From JAOPZW01 sp963806015 (GTDB lineage Bacteria; Actinomycetota; Thermoleophilia; Solirubrobacterales; Solirubrobacteraceae), in assembly GCA_963806015.1 (NCBI GenBank), contig CAWDWM010000012.1, positions 1-64,000 of the forward strand: a DNA stretch of 64,000 nucleotides. The letters are read 5' to 3'. Below are positions 57,113-64,000 of the stretch, in pieces. Position 1 is the stretch's first letter. Every line of letters starts with the position of its first letter. The notes below the pieces were generated by a model. That model saw only the letters and a list, made by a program, of their open reading frames with translations. It was not told where the DNA came from and made no database searches. A program made the position numbers and the translations under genes.

Positions 57113-57708
57113 GCTTCCCTCGCGATCAGCAGGCGCCCGAGGCGCTCGCGTTCGAACTCGGCGACCATGACGTAGTCGAGCATCACATGGCCCTTGGCCG
57201 CGATGCGCATGACGCACGCGCGGCCGCTGACCGGCGGCTCGTTGCCGCCCGGCCAGATGGTGAAGTCGTAGTCCTCGCCCACGACGGCGCCCGGAAGGTC
57301 GCGCACCGCGAACTCGGCCGAGCCGACCGCGACCGTCACGGTGGCGTGCGCGATCCCGTCGCTGCGACCGGCGGCCAGCAGCGTCACGCGCGCGTGCACG
57401 ATGCCGCCCGCGTGCTCGCGGGCGCGCAGGAGCTGCACGACCTCGCGGTGGGTGAAGCGCAGCAGCGGCGGCCCGAAGTGCGACGACTTGGGCGAGAGGC
57501 TGACCTGGCCCATGAGCCGCACGAGCCCGGCGGGGTCAACGTACTCCAGGAAGACCCAGTGGCGCTCGAGGAAGACGAGCGGCGTCCGCGGCGCGTGGTG
57601 GGGCTCGACGTCGAGCCATCCGGGGCCGTTGTAGGTCACGCGCGCCGACACGGCCTCCCGGTCGGGGATGCGCAGCATCACGGGGGTGTCCAGGGCCGGC
57701 AGGCTCAT
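57109..57708 (-). CDS. PilZ-like (YcgR-type) protein with degenerate c-di-GMP motif
   Basis: 199 residues from the ATG at 57708. The N-terminal half (about 1-85) resembles the YcgR-like flagellar-brake domain (VMLRIPDREAVSARVTYNG, VFLERHWVFLEYVDP). The C-terminal half (about 95-195) has the layout of PilZ. The usual RxxxR and D/NxSxxG ligand motifs are not intact: ARVTLLAAGRSDG and VAVGSAEF stand at those places. Binding of c-di-GMP is therefore uncertain. It overlaps FlhF by 4 bases and occupies the place where FlhG is found in many flagellar operons. Confidence 0.72.
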   Translation of the reverse strand: MSLPALDTPVMLRIPDREAVSARVTYNGPGWLDVEPHHAPRTPLVFLERHWVFLEYVDPAGLVRLMGQVSLSPKSSHFGPPLLRFTHREVVQLLRAREHAGGIVHARVTLLAAGRSDGIAHATVTVAVGSAEFAVRDLPGAVVGEDYDFTIWPGGNEPPVSGRACVMRIAAKGHVMLDYVMVAEFERERLGRLLIAREA

Positions 57709-59024
57709 GGGAGCAGGGCGAAGGCCAGGTCCTCGGCGGCGGCGGGGCGCACGCCGACGCTGTCGGCCAGGTAGGAGATGGGCAGGCCCGCCTCGACGGC
57801 CAGCTCGACGGCCATGCCCAGGCGGGCGGTGGCGTCGGTATGGGTCACGGCGATGCGGTCGGCACCGAGGTCGCGGGCGGCGGCGAGCATCTCGCGCGCC
57901 ACCTCGCCGGCGAGCACGGCGGGCAGGGTGAAGTGGACCTCGTCGAGGCCCAGGCGGCGCAGGTCGGCGATCAGGGCGTCGCGGTCGGCGCCGGCGCGTG
58001 CGGGCACGGCGGGCGTGTCGACGAGGACGAGCGCGCCGCGGCGCAGGTTGGCGATGCGGGCGGCCGCGCCCTCGACGTCGTCGGTGGCCCACAGGGGAAC
58101 GCCGGCGGGAGCCAGCAGGCGGGCCAGCTCGGCGCCGCCGTCCTTGGGACGCAGGGCGATGACGGCGACGGGCAGGCGGCCGGCGGCCGCGTAGGCCGTG
58201 GCCAGCCGTGCGATGACGGCGGTCTTGCCGGCACCGCCGGCGCCGACGACGGCGACGGCGCTCGCGCTGCGCAGCGGGGCGACGTCGAGGCGACGAGCCA
58301 GGGCGCGCGCCACGAACGGGCGCAGGCGGGCGGGCGCCTCGCCCTCGGCGAACGGCAGGCCGTGGACGGCGGCCTCGCCGACGAGCGCGGCGGCGAACGC
58401 CTCGCTGAGCCCCGCGCGGTGCAGGACGCTGAGCACGCGCTCCACCTCGGGATGCTCGGCGGGCCCCGGCGTCACGGCCGGGAGCAGGTGCGACGTCGTG
58501 GTCAGCTCGCGCGAGACGGGCGACTCGGCGACGAAGGTGGGAGCCGGGGTGGCGACGGGCGCCTGGGCCATGAGGACCGGCACGACCTCGGGTCCCGAGT
58601 CGCGCGGCGACGGGAAGGCGTCGACCGCGGTATCGACGTGCGGGCGCAGGGGTGCATGGCGCACGGGGACGTCCGACGGCGGCGGCGGCGCGCTCTCGGC
58701 CGTTGCGAGGGCGGCGGCGAAGCCGGCCGCCGCAGCGCCGCGGGCCAGGCCGGGCGCCATCTGAACGGGTGCGGGCTGGGGCTCGGGGACGATCGGCGCC
58801 TCGTCGTCGAGGACCGACGTCCGATGGCCGTCGGCGCTCTCGAGCGCCGGACCGCCCGGCAGGGCGTCGATCTCGACCACGGCCTTCTGGAAGAAGCCGG
58901 CGACGCCGCCCTCGAGACCCTCGCGGCGTCGTACGACGACGGCGTCGGGACCGAGCTCCTCGCGCACCTGCGCGAGGGCGTCGGTCAGGCTGCGGGCGCG
59001 GAACGTCTTGCTGGCAATGGTCAT
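57705..59024 (-). CDS. flhF: Flagellar GTPase FlhF
   Basis: 439 residues. An N-terminal basic module (MTIASKTFRARSLTDALAQVREELGPDAVVV) is followed by a long Pro/Ala-rich linker (about 70-185). A helical N domain and an SRP-type GTPase G domain come next, with P-loop GAGGAGKTA (261-269), ALRPKDGG, VLVDTPAVP (usual DTAGR) and the late VTHTDATARLG. FlhF sets flagellar number and position by recruiting early components to the pole. The changes in the P-loop (GAGGAGKT versus GPTGVGKT) and DTPAVP suggest altered GTP hydrolysis. Overlaps FlhA by 4 bases. Confidence 0.9.
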   Translation of the reverse strand: MTIASKTFRARSLTDALAQVREELGPDAVVVRRREGLEGGVAGFFQKAVVEIDALPGGPALESADGHRTSVLDDEAPIVPEPQPAPVQMAPGLARGAAAAGFAAALATAESAPPPPSDVPVRHAPLRPHVDTAVDAFPSPRDSGPEVVPVLMAQAPVATPAPTFVAESPVSRELTTTSHLLPAVTPGPAEHPEVERVLSVLHRAGLSEAFAAALVGEAAVHGLPFAEGEAPARLRPFVARALARRLDVAPLRSASAVAVVGAGGAGKTAVIARLATAYAAAGRLPVAVIALRPKDGGAELARLLAPAGVPLWATDDVEGAAARIANLRRGALVLVDTPAVPARAGADRDALIADLRRLGLDEVHFTLPAVLAGEVAREMLAAARDLGADRIAVTHTDATARLGMAVELAVEAGLPISYLADSVGVRPAAAEDLAFALLP

Positions 59025-61081
59025 GCGGACACGACTCCGATGGTCTCGACGCTGATACCGGGTGCGATCTCGTTGTAGGCGCAGATGGAGAGCTGGGGCA
59101 GGTTCTGCTCGACGAGGCGGCGCAGATGGCGGCGCACGCGCGAGCTGCAGATGACGACGGGACGCCCGCCGCGGGCGATGGCGTTCTCGGCCTGGATGGC
59201 CAGCGAGCTGACGAGGGCCTGCGCGCGGGAGGGCTCCATGGCGAGGTACTCGCCGTCGGCCGTCTGGGCGATCGAGTCGGAGATCTCCTGCTCGATGGCC
59301 GGGTCCAGCGAGATCGCCCGCAGGCGCTGCTCGCTGTCGACGTGGGGCATGACGATGGCCCGCCCGAGCGCCTGGCGCGCGTACTCGGCCAGCAGCACCG
59401 GGTCGCGGGTCACGCGGGCGCGATCGCCCACCACCTCGACGATGGCGCCGAGATCGCGGATCGACACGCCCTCCCGCAGCAGGGACTGCAGGACGCGCTG
59501 GATCTCGCCGACGGAGAGCAGGTCAGGCACTACTTCCTCAACGACAGCGGCGTTGGATTCCTTGAGCCTGTCGAGCAGCGCGCGAACGTCCTGTCGCGTG
59601 AGCAGCTCGGCCACGTGGCCGCGGATGGTCTCGGTGAGGTGGGTGACGATGACCGACTCGGCGTCGACCACCGTGTAGCCCAGGGCCTCGGCCTCGGCGC
59701 GCGCGGGATCGGGGATCCACACCGCGGGCAGGCCGAAGGCGGGCTCGGTGGTGGGGATGCCGGCGAGCTGGCCGACGGCGTCGCCCGGGTCGAGCGCAAG
59801 CTGGTGGCCGGCCATGACGGTGCCGCGGGCGACCTCGTTGCCGCGGACCTTCATCACGTACTCGTGCGAGCCCAGCGCGACGTCGTCGTGGATGCGCACC
59901 GGCGGGATGACCGCGCCGAGGTCGGCCGCGACCTGGCGGCGCACCGCGCCGACGCGGGCCAGCAGCGATCCGCCGGAGCCGCCGTCGACCAGCGGCACGA
60001 GGCCGAAGCCGATGGACAGCTCGACGGGGTCGATCGAGAGCGCGTCGAGGGCCTGGTCGCTCGGGGTGGGGGGCGCGGGCAGGGCGGCGGTCGCCGCCTC
60101 CTTCGCCTCGGCCACCTCGCGCTCGGCCAGCACGCTGGTGATCGCGCGCCCGGCGAGGAAGAACAGTCCGCCGATGATGATGAAGGGGATCTTGGGCAGG
60201 CCCGGGACGAGGGCGAACGAGCAGATGACCACGCCGGCGACGAGCGGCGCCTTGCGCTGGCTGGTGATCTGCTTGACGACGTCGGTGCCGAGGTCGTCCT
60301 TGGAGGACGAGCGGGTGACGATGATGCCGGTGGCCACCGAGATGAGCAGCGCGGGGATCTGCGCGGCCAGGCCGTCGCCCACGCTCAGCAGCGAGAAGTG
60401 CTGGACGGCCTCCGACAGCGGGCGGCCCTGCTGGACGACGCCGATCACGATGCCGCCCACGAGGTTGATCGCAGTGATGAGCACCGCGGCCATGGCATCG
60501 CCCTTGACGAACTTCGAGGCGCCGTCCATCGCGCCGTAGAAGTCGGCCTCGCGGGCGATGTCCTCGCGCCGGACGCGCGCCTGGTCCTCGGTGATCTGGC
60601 CCGCGTTGAGGTCGGCGTCGATCGCCATCTGCTTGCCCGGCATGGCGTCGAGGGTGAAGCGCGCCCCGACCTCGGCCACGCGGCCCGCACCGGCGGTGAC
60701 GACCACGAACTGGATGACGACGAGGATCAGGAAGATGACCAGGCCGACGACGACGTTGCCGCCGACGACGAAGCTGCCGAAGGCCGAGACGACCTTCCCG
60801 GCGTCGCCGTGCAGCAGGATCAGGCGCGTGACCGAGACGTTGATGGCCAGGCGGAAGAGCGTGGTCAGCAGCAGTAGCGACGGGAACGAGGAGAAGTCGA
60901 TCGCCCGCGGCATGTAGAGCGTCGCGACGACGATGGCCAGCGCCACGCTGACGTTCAGCGTGATGGCCAGGTCGAGCACGAACGCCGGCAGCGGGATGAT
61001 CATCATCACGACGACCAGCACGACGGCGCCGGCGGCGACGAGGTCCGAGTAGCGCGATGCGCGCCTGAAGAAGTTGGTCAT
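59021..61081 (-). CDS. flhA: Flagellar export gate protein FlhA
   Basis: 686 residues, normal length. Eight membrane helices fill the first 310 residues, including the FHIPEP signature region (SSFPSLLLLTTLFRLAINVSVTRLIL) and GRVAEVGARFTLDAMPGKQMAIDADLNAG. The cytoplasmic domain follows from about 325 (SIDPVELSIGFGLVPLVDGG, RVRRHLRRLVEQNLPQLSICAYNEI). It is the export gate and chaperone dock of the flagellar type III apparatus. It shares 4-base overlaps with flhB and flhF. Confidence 0.97.
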   Translation of the reverse strand: MTNFFRRASRYSDLVAAGAVVLVVVMMIIPLPAFVLDLAITLNVSVALAIVVATLYMPRAIDFSSFPSLLLLTTLFRLAINVSVTRLILLHGDAGKVVSAFGSFVVGGNVVVGLVIFLILVVIQFVVVTAGAGRVAEVGARFTLDAMPGKQMAIDADLNAGQITEDQARVRREDIAREADFYGAMDGASKFVKGDAMAAVLITAINLVGGIVIGVVQQGRPLSEAVQHFSLLSVGDGLAAQIPALLISVATGIIVTRSSSKDDLGTDVVKQITSQRKAPLVAGVVICSFALVPGLPKIPFIIIGGLFFLAGRAITSVLAEREVAEAKEAATAALPAPPTPSDQALDALSIDPVELSIGFGLVPLVDGGSGGSLLARVGAVRRQVAADLGAVIPPVRIHDDVALGSHEYVMKVRGNEVARGTVMAGHQLALDPGDAVGQLAGIPTTEPAFGLPAVWIPDPARAEAEALGYTVVDAESVIVTHLTETIRGHVAELLTRQDVRALLDRLKESNAAVVEEVVPDLLSVGEIQRVLQSLLREGVSIRDLGAIVEVVGDRARVTRDPVLLAEYARQALGRAIVMPHVDSEQRLRAISLDPAIEQEISDSIAQTADGEYLAMEPSRAQALVSSLAIQAENAIARGGRPVVICSSRVRRHLRRLVEQNLPQLSICAYNEIAPGISVETIGVVSA

Positions 61082-62142
61082 GCCGCAGCCCTCCGGGCCG
61101 CCGTGCGGTAGACGAAGGCGAGGACCGCGGCGACGGCGGCGAAGAACTCCTCGGGGATGAGCTGGTTGATCTCGACCGACGCGTAGAGACCGCGCGCCAG
61201 CGGCGGATCGGGGATGACGGGCACGCCGTGCTCGCGGGCGAGCTCGCGGATGCGCATGGCGACGATGCCCTTGCCCTTGGCCACCACCTCGGGTGCGTCG
61301 CCGCGGGCCGCGTCGTAGCGCAGGGCGACGGAGAAGTGGGTCGGGTTGGTGACGACGACGTCCGCCGTCGGGATGGCCGACATCATGCGCTTGCGCGACG
61401 CCTCCATCTGCCGCCGGCGGATCATGGAGCGCACCTCGGGCGGGAGGTTCTGCGTCTTCTGCTCGTCGCTGACCTCCTGCTTGTCCATCTTCATGGACTT
61501 GGCGGTGCGCTTCTTCTGCCACGCGAAGTCGGCCATGCCGATGAAGAGGTACGCGAAGGCGGCGCGCTTGACCAGCGAGCCCATGTCCGCGGAGAGGATC
61601 GTTCCGAAGTCGGTGGGTGACAGGCCGACCATGCCGCCGAACTCGGGCAGCCTGGGCAGCAGCGCGACGGCCACGATCGCCGCCACGACGCCGACCTTGC
61701 TCAGCGACTTGACCAGCTCGACCAGCGCGTTGGGGCCGAAGATGTTCTTCGCGCCGGACTTGGGGTCCATGCGCTTGAAGTCGGGCTTGAGCGCCTTGGC
61801 GGAGGGCCTGAAGCCGACCATCCCGACGCTGGCGAGCAGGCCGGCGAGCATGCAGGCCAGCGCGATCGGCGCCACGGCCAGCAGCGTCGCCGTCCCGGCG
61901 GAGATCATCAGGCCGCCGATGCCCTTCATGGAGACGACGTCGGGCGAGCTGGTCTGCACGATCGCGGCGCGCAGCACGTCGCCCAGGCGCTGGACCAGGC
62001 CGGGCCCGGCGGAGCCCAGCGCGAAGATCCCGACCATCAGCACGATGGCGCCCTGGAGGTCGGTCGAGCGCGCGACCTGGCCCTTCTCGCGGGCTTCCTT
62101 CGCCTTCTTGGGTGTGGCCTTCTCAGTCTTCTCGCCGGCCAT
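61078..62142 (-). CDS. flhB: Flagellar export switch protein FlhB
   Basis: 354 residues. The N-terminus GEKTEKATPKKAKEAREKGQVARS is characteristic. Four membrane helices follow (about 30-210). The autocleavage site NPTH is at 266-269 (VVVTNPTHFSVAL). FlhB changes the export specificity from hook to filament proteins after cleaving itself between Asn and Pro. The linker KKRTAKSMKMDKQEVSDEQK is family-typical. TGATG overlap with FliR upstream. Confidence 0.97.
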   Translation of the reverse strand: MAGEKTEKATPKKAKEAREKGQVARSTDLQGAIVLMVGIFALGSAGPGLVQRLGDVLRAAIVQTSSPDVVSMKGIGGLMISAGTATLLAVAPIALACMLAGLLASVGMVGFRPSAKALKPDFKRMDPKSGAKNIFGPNALVELVKSLSKVGVVAAIVAVALLPRLPEFGGMVGLSPTDFGTILSADMGSLVKRAAFAYLFIGMADFAWQKKRTAKSMKMDKQEVSDEQKTQNLPPEVRSMIRRRQMEASRKRMMSAIPTADVVVTNPTHFSVALRYDAARGDAPEVVAKGKGIVAMRIRELAREHGVPVIPDPPLARGLYASVEINQLIPEEFFAAVAAVLAFVYRTAARRAAA

Positions 62143-62927
62143 CAGGCCACCCGGATCGCTTGGAGGGCGGTGGCGACGTCCTGCTGGAGCTCGTCGCCGA
62201 TCCAGCCGGCCACGAACGGCAGGGTGGCGGCCACGAGCAGGAGCCCGACGACGACCTTGGCCGGGAAGCCGACGGCGAAGACGTTGAGCTGGGGCACGAC
62301 GCGCGAGACGACGCCGAACGCGGCGTCGGTGAGGATGAGGGCCAGCAGCACGGGCCCCGCCACCTCCATGGCCGAGATGAGGATCGAGCCGAAGACCGCG
62401 TCGACGCCGGCCACGAGGCGGCCGAGCTGCGGCGCCTCGTCCAGGCCGACGAGGTCGTACGTGCGTGCAAGCCCCTGCACGACCCAGCCGTCGCCGCCGA
62501 TGGCGATGAACACCATCATGCCGACCAGCGCGTAGGCCTGAGAGAGGACCGTGGACTGGGCGCCGTTCAGCGGGTCGACGAGGCTGCCGTAGGAGAAGCC
62601 GATGGAGGTGTCGATGAGCGAGCCCGCGGCGCTCAGCGCCGCGGCGAGACCGCCGACGGCAAAGGCGAAGGCGCCGCCGATCATCATCTCCTTGAGCACG
62701 AGCCAGGTCATGTCCATCAGCCCGAGCGGCAGCACGACGCCCTTGGAGACGACGGGCGAGAGCCCGATGGCCAGCGCCACGGCGACGATCCCGCGCACGC
62801 GCAGCGGGATCAGCTTGGAGCCGAACAGCGGCGCCAGGATGAAGAGCGGGCCGACGCGGGCCAGCACGAGGATGAACGCGGCCACGTGCTGCTCGCCGAA
62901 GCGTGAGATGAGCTCGCCGGCGGTCAT
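62142..62927 (-). CDS. fliR: Flagellar export component FliR
   Basis: 261 residues from the ATG at 62927, which overlaps the FliQ stop by 4 bases. About six membrane helices: FILVLARVGPLFILAPLFGSKLIPLRVR, EMMIGGAFAFAVGGLAAALSAAGSLIDTSIGFSYGSLVDP and FPAKVVVGLLLVAATLPFVAGW. All match the family. It builds the FliP5-FliQ4-FliR1 export channel. FlhB begins at its stop. Confidence 0.96.
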   Translation of the reverse strand: MTAGELISRFGEQHVAAFILVLARVGPLFILAPLFGSKLIPLRVRGIVAVALAIGLSPVVSKGVVLPLGLMDMTWLVLKEMMIGGAFAFAVGGLAAALSAAGSLIDTSIGFSYGSLVDPLNGAQSTVLSQAYALVGMMVFIAIGGDGWVVQGLARTYDLVGLDEAPQLGRLVAGVDAVFGSILISAMEVAGPVLLALILTDAAFGVVSRVVPQLNVFAVGFPAKVVVGLLLVAATLPFVAGWIGDELQQDVATALQAIRVA

Positions 62928-63193
62928 CCGACGAGGGTGGGGATCCGCGACCAGAGGTCGGTCGTATAGGACAGCAGCTGGTTGAGCATCCACGGCCCGC
63001 CGACGATGAGCACGCCGGCCAGCGCGAGGATCTTGGGGATGAAGGCGAGCGTCTGCTCCTGGATCTGCGTGACGGCCTGGAAGATCGACACGGCGAGACC
63101 GACGACGAGGCCGACCCCGAGCAGCGGCAGCGCGACGCGCAGCGCCAGCTCCAGCGCCTGCGTGGAAAGCTCGAGTACCTGGTCGGGACCCAT
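62924..63193 (-). CDS. fliQ: Flagellar export component FliQ
   Basis: 89 residues with two membrane helices (about 14-36 and 50-72). The pattern ALRVALPLLGVGLVVGLAVSIFQAVTQIQEQTLAFIPKI is diagnostic for the family. It forms part of the export channel with FliP and FliR. TAATG overlap with fliP and 4-base overlap with fliR. Confidence 0.97.
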   Translation of the reverse strand: MGPDQVLELSTQALELALRVALPLLGVGLVVGLAVSIFQAVTQIQEQTLAFIPKILALAGVLIVGGPWMLNQLLSYTTDLWSRIPTLVG

Positions 63194-63831
63194 TAGTGGA
63201 AGCTCTCCACGAGCGAGCGGGTGACGAGGTTCCAGCCGTCGACCAGGACGAAGAGCAGGATCTTGAACGGCAGCGAGATGAAGACGGGTGGCAGCATCAC
63301 CATGCCCATCGACATCAGCGTCGAGCTCACCACGAGGTCGATGACCAGGAACGGCAGGAAGATCAAGAAGCCGATCTGGAAGGCCGTCTTGAGCTCGGAG
63401 ATGATGAACGCGGGGATGAGGACGTAGGTGGGGACGTCCTTGCGCGTCTTGACGTCCTTGATCTTGCCCAGCTTCACGAACAGGGCCAGGTCGGTCGTGC
63501 GCGTCTGGCGGAACATGAACTCGCGCAGCGGGATCTGGCCGCGGTTGAAGGCCTGGGTCTGGGTGATCTTGTGCGCCTGCAGCGGGTCGATGGCGGTCTT
63601 CTTGATCGCCGTGAAGGTCGGCGCCATGACGAAGATCGTCAGGAAGAGCGCGATGCCGACGAGCACCTGGTTGGGCGGCGCGCTCTGCGTGCCCAGGCCC
63701 TGGCGGATGAAGCCCAGGACGATGATGATGCGCGTGAAGGCGGTGACGCAGAACAGCAGCGCCGGGATGAGGGTCAGCCCGCCGACGAGCAGCAGGAGCT
63801 GAACGGCGTTGGTGCCGTCGGGCCCCTTCAT
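63193..63831 (-). CDS. fliP: Flagellar export component FliP
   Basis: 212 residues. It lacks the long signal peptide and extra helix seen in Proteobacteria and starts at MKGPDGTNAVQLLLLVGGLTLIPALLF, a short variant. The FTRIIIVLGFIRQGLGTQSAPPNQVLVGIALFLT region and the PAFIISELKTAFQIGFLIFLPFLVIDLVVSSTLMSMGMVMLPP signature are intact. It is the main pore subunit of the export channel. ATGA overlap with the gene upstream. Confidence 0.96.
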   Translation of the reverse strand: MKGPDGTNAVQLLLLVGGLTLIPALLFCVTAFTRIIIVLGFIRQGLGTQSAPPNQVLVGIALFLTIFVMAPTFTAIKKTAIDPLQAHKITQTQAFNRGQIPLREFMFRQTRTTDLALFVKLGKIKDVKTRKDVPTYVLIPAFIISELKTAFQIGFLIFLPFLVIDLVVSSTLMSMGMVMLPPVFISLPFKILLFVLVDGWNLVTRSLVESFH

Positions 63832-64000
63832 CGCCGCACCGTCCGGTCCTTGAGGCGATCCAGCCAGCGCACGGCGCCGGCGCGGGAGACCGTGGCCTGC
63901 GGCGCGCCGTCGGGCCCGGACTCGTCCTCGGTGATGAGGCCGAGCTCGAGAGCCTCGTCCTCGGTGTAGGTGCGGATCGGCGTGACGCCGTGCTCGGCGA
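63828..64000 (-). CDS. C-terminal end of the gene upstream of fliP (probable FliO)
   Basis: Only the last 57 codons lie in the window, ending in a TGA that overlaps the fliP ATG. The visible sequence is polar: TPIRTYTEDEALELGLITEDE, then AVRWLDRLKDRTVRR. A basic ending of this type and the position directly before fliP suit FliO, the chaperone-like membrane protein for FliP assembly. The sequence by itself is not enough to prove it. Confidence 0.5.
   Translation of the reverse strand, partial: AEHGVTPIRTYTEDEALELGLITEDESGPDGAPQATVSRAGAVRWLDRLKDRTVRR

Noticed and set aside
1..64000. tRNA, rRNA, CRISPR arrays, IS elements, prophage genes
   Set aside because: I read through the gaps between genes and saw no cloverleaf with a GTTCGAATC-type loop, no regularly spaced direct repeats and no transposase, integrase or phage proteins. 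A covariance-model scan would be needed for certainty about small RNAs.

Overview
The window is a uniformly high-GC bacterial chromosome segment. It carries about 60 tightly packed genes, many sharing ATGA or TGATG overlaps. A complete flagellar export core sits beside clearly actinobacterial families (DUF3105, an Eis-like GNAT, a LytR C-terminal domain protein, many LuxR-type response regulators, ECF sigma factors carrying zinc-finger tails). This fits a flagellated member of Thermoleophilia/Solirubrobacterales best. That placement is inference from gene content only. I saw no tRNA, rRNA, CRISPR array, IS element or prophage gene.

Layout. Positions 1-8383 hold envelope and secreted functions: a secreted N,N-dimethylformamidase-like/PKD/LamG protein cut by the window edge, a lone LuxR regulator with a degenerate receiver, a secreted beta-helix protein, an RmlA-like nucleotidyltransferase that has lost its catalytic signature, a membrane-anchored beta-propeller and an MFS transporter. 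Positions 8387-12653 form a sugar operon: WecB-type epimerase, Gfo/Idh dehydrogenase, a frameshifted GT2 and a flavoprotein. Positions 12714-17898 form a signalling island: two paralogous LuxR response regulators, a single-domain receiver and a degenerate histidine kinase on one strand, with a divergent hybrid kinase (HisKA-HATPase-REC-PAS-GGDEF-like) on the other. The 430-bp region between them is full of GGGGTA/GTGGGG elements. Positions 17888-21835 hold an SDR oxidoreductase with a palindromic operator, a DUF3105 protein, an alpha/beta hydrolase and a sigma factor fused to an anti-sigma zinc finger.

Positions 21787-49505 are a large surface-polysaccharide region of the Wzx/Wzy type. It contains an initiating sugar-phosphate transferase, several GT2 and GT4 glycosyltransferases, a Wzx-like flippase, a Wzy/WaaL-like ligase-polymerase, a GT39-like membrane protein, a CapD/WbpM-like dehydratase, a DegT aminotransferase, a DUF354 protein and a 1202-residue GT2-GT4-GT4 fusion. 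It also contains a four-gene overlapping cassette (LicD-like transferase, HAD phosphatase, nucleotidyltransferase, methyltransferase) that looks like a pathway for decorating the glycan with a nucleotide-activated small group. A SpoIIE-type phosphatase and a phosphoglycerate-mutase-like phosphatase are embedded here. Undecaprenyl-diphosphate phosphatase (49.6-51.1 kb, with a DedA protein) could recycle the lipid carrier used by this pathway.

Positions 51052-54993 are housekeeping and transport (purM, an Eis-like acetyltransferase, an amino-acid permease). Positions 54975-64000 are motility, all on the minus strand: the end of a probable fliO, then fliP, fliQ, fliR, flhB, flhA, flhF, a PilZ-like protein, two small coupled ORFs (99 and 59 residues), flagellin behind a sigma-28-like promoter, and a CHAP-domain cell-wall hydrolase.

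Two features cut across the window. First, many transcription-unit heads have a TANNNT -10 box ending 6-10 bases before the start codon, which implies leaderless or nearly leaderless mRNAs. Second, two GT2 genes are each interrupted by a single frameshift. These are either real lesions or phase-variable sites, or consensus errors.
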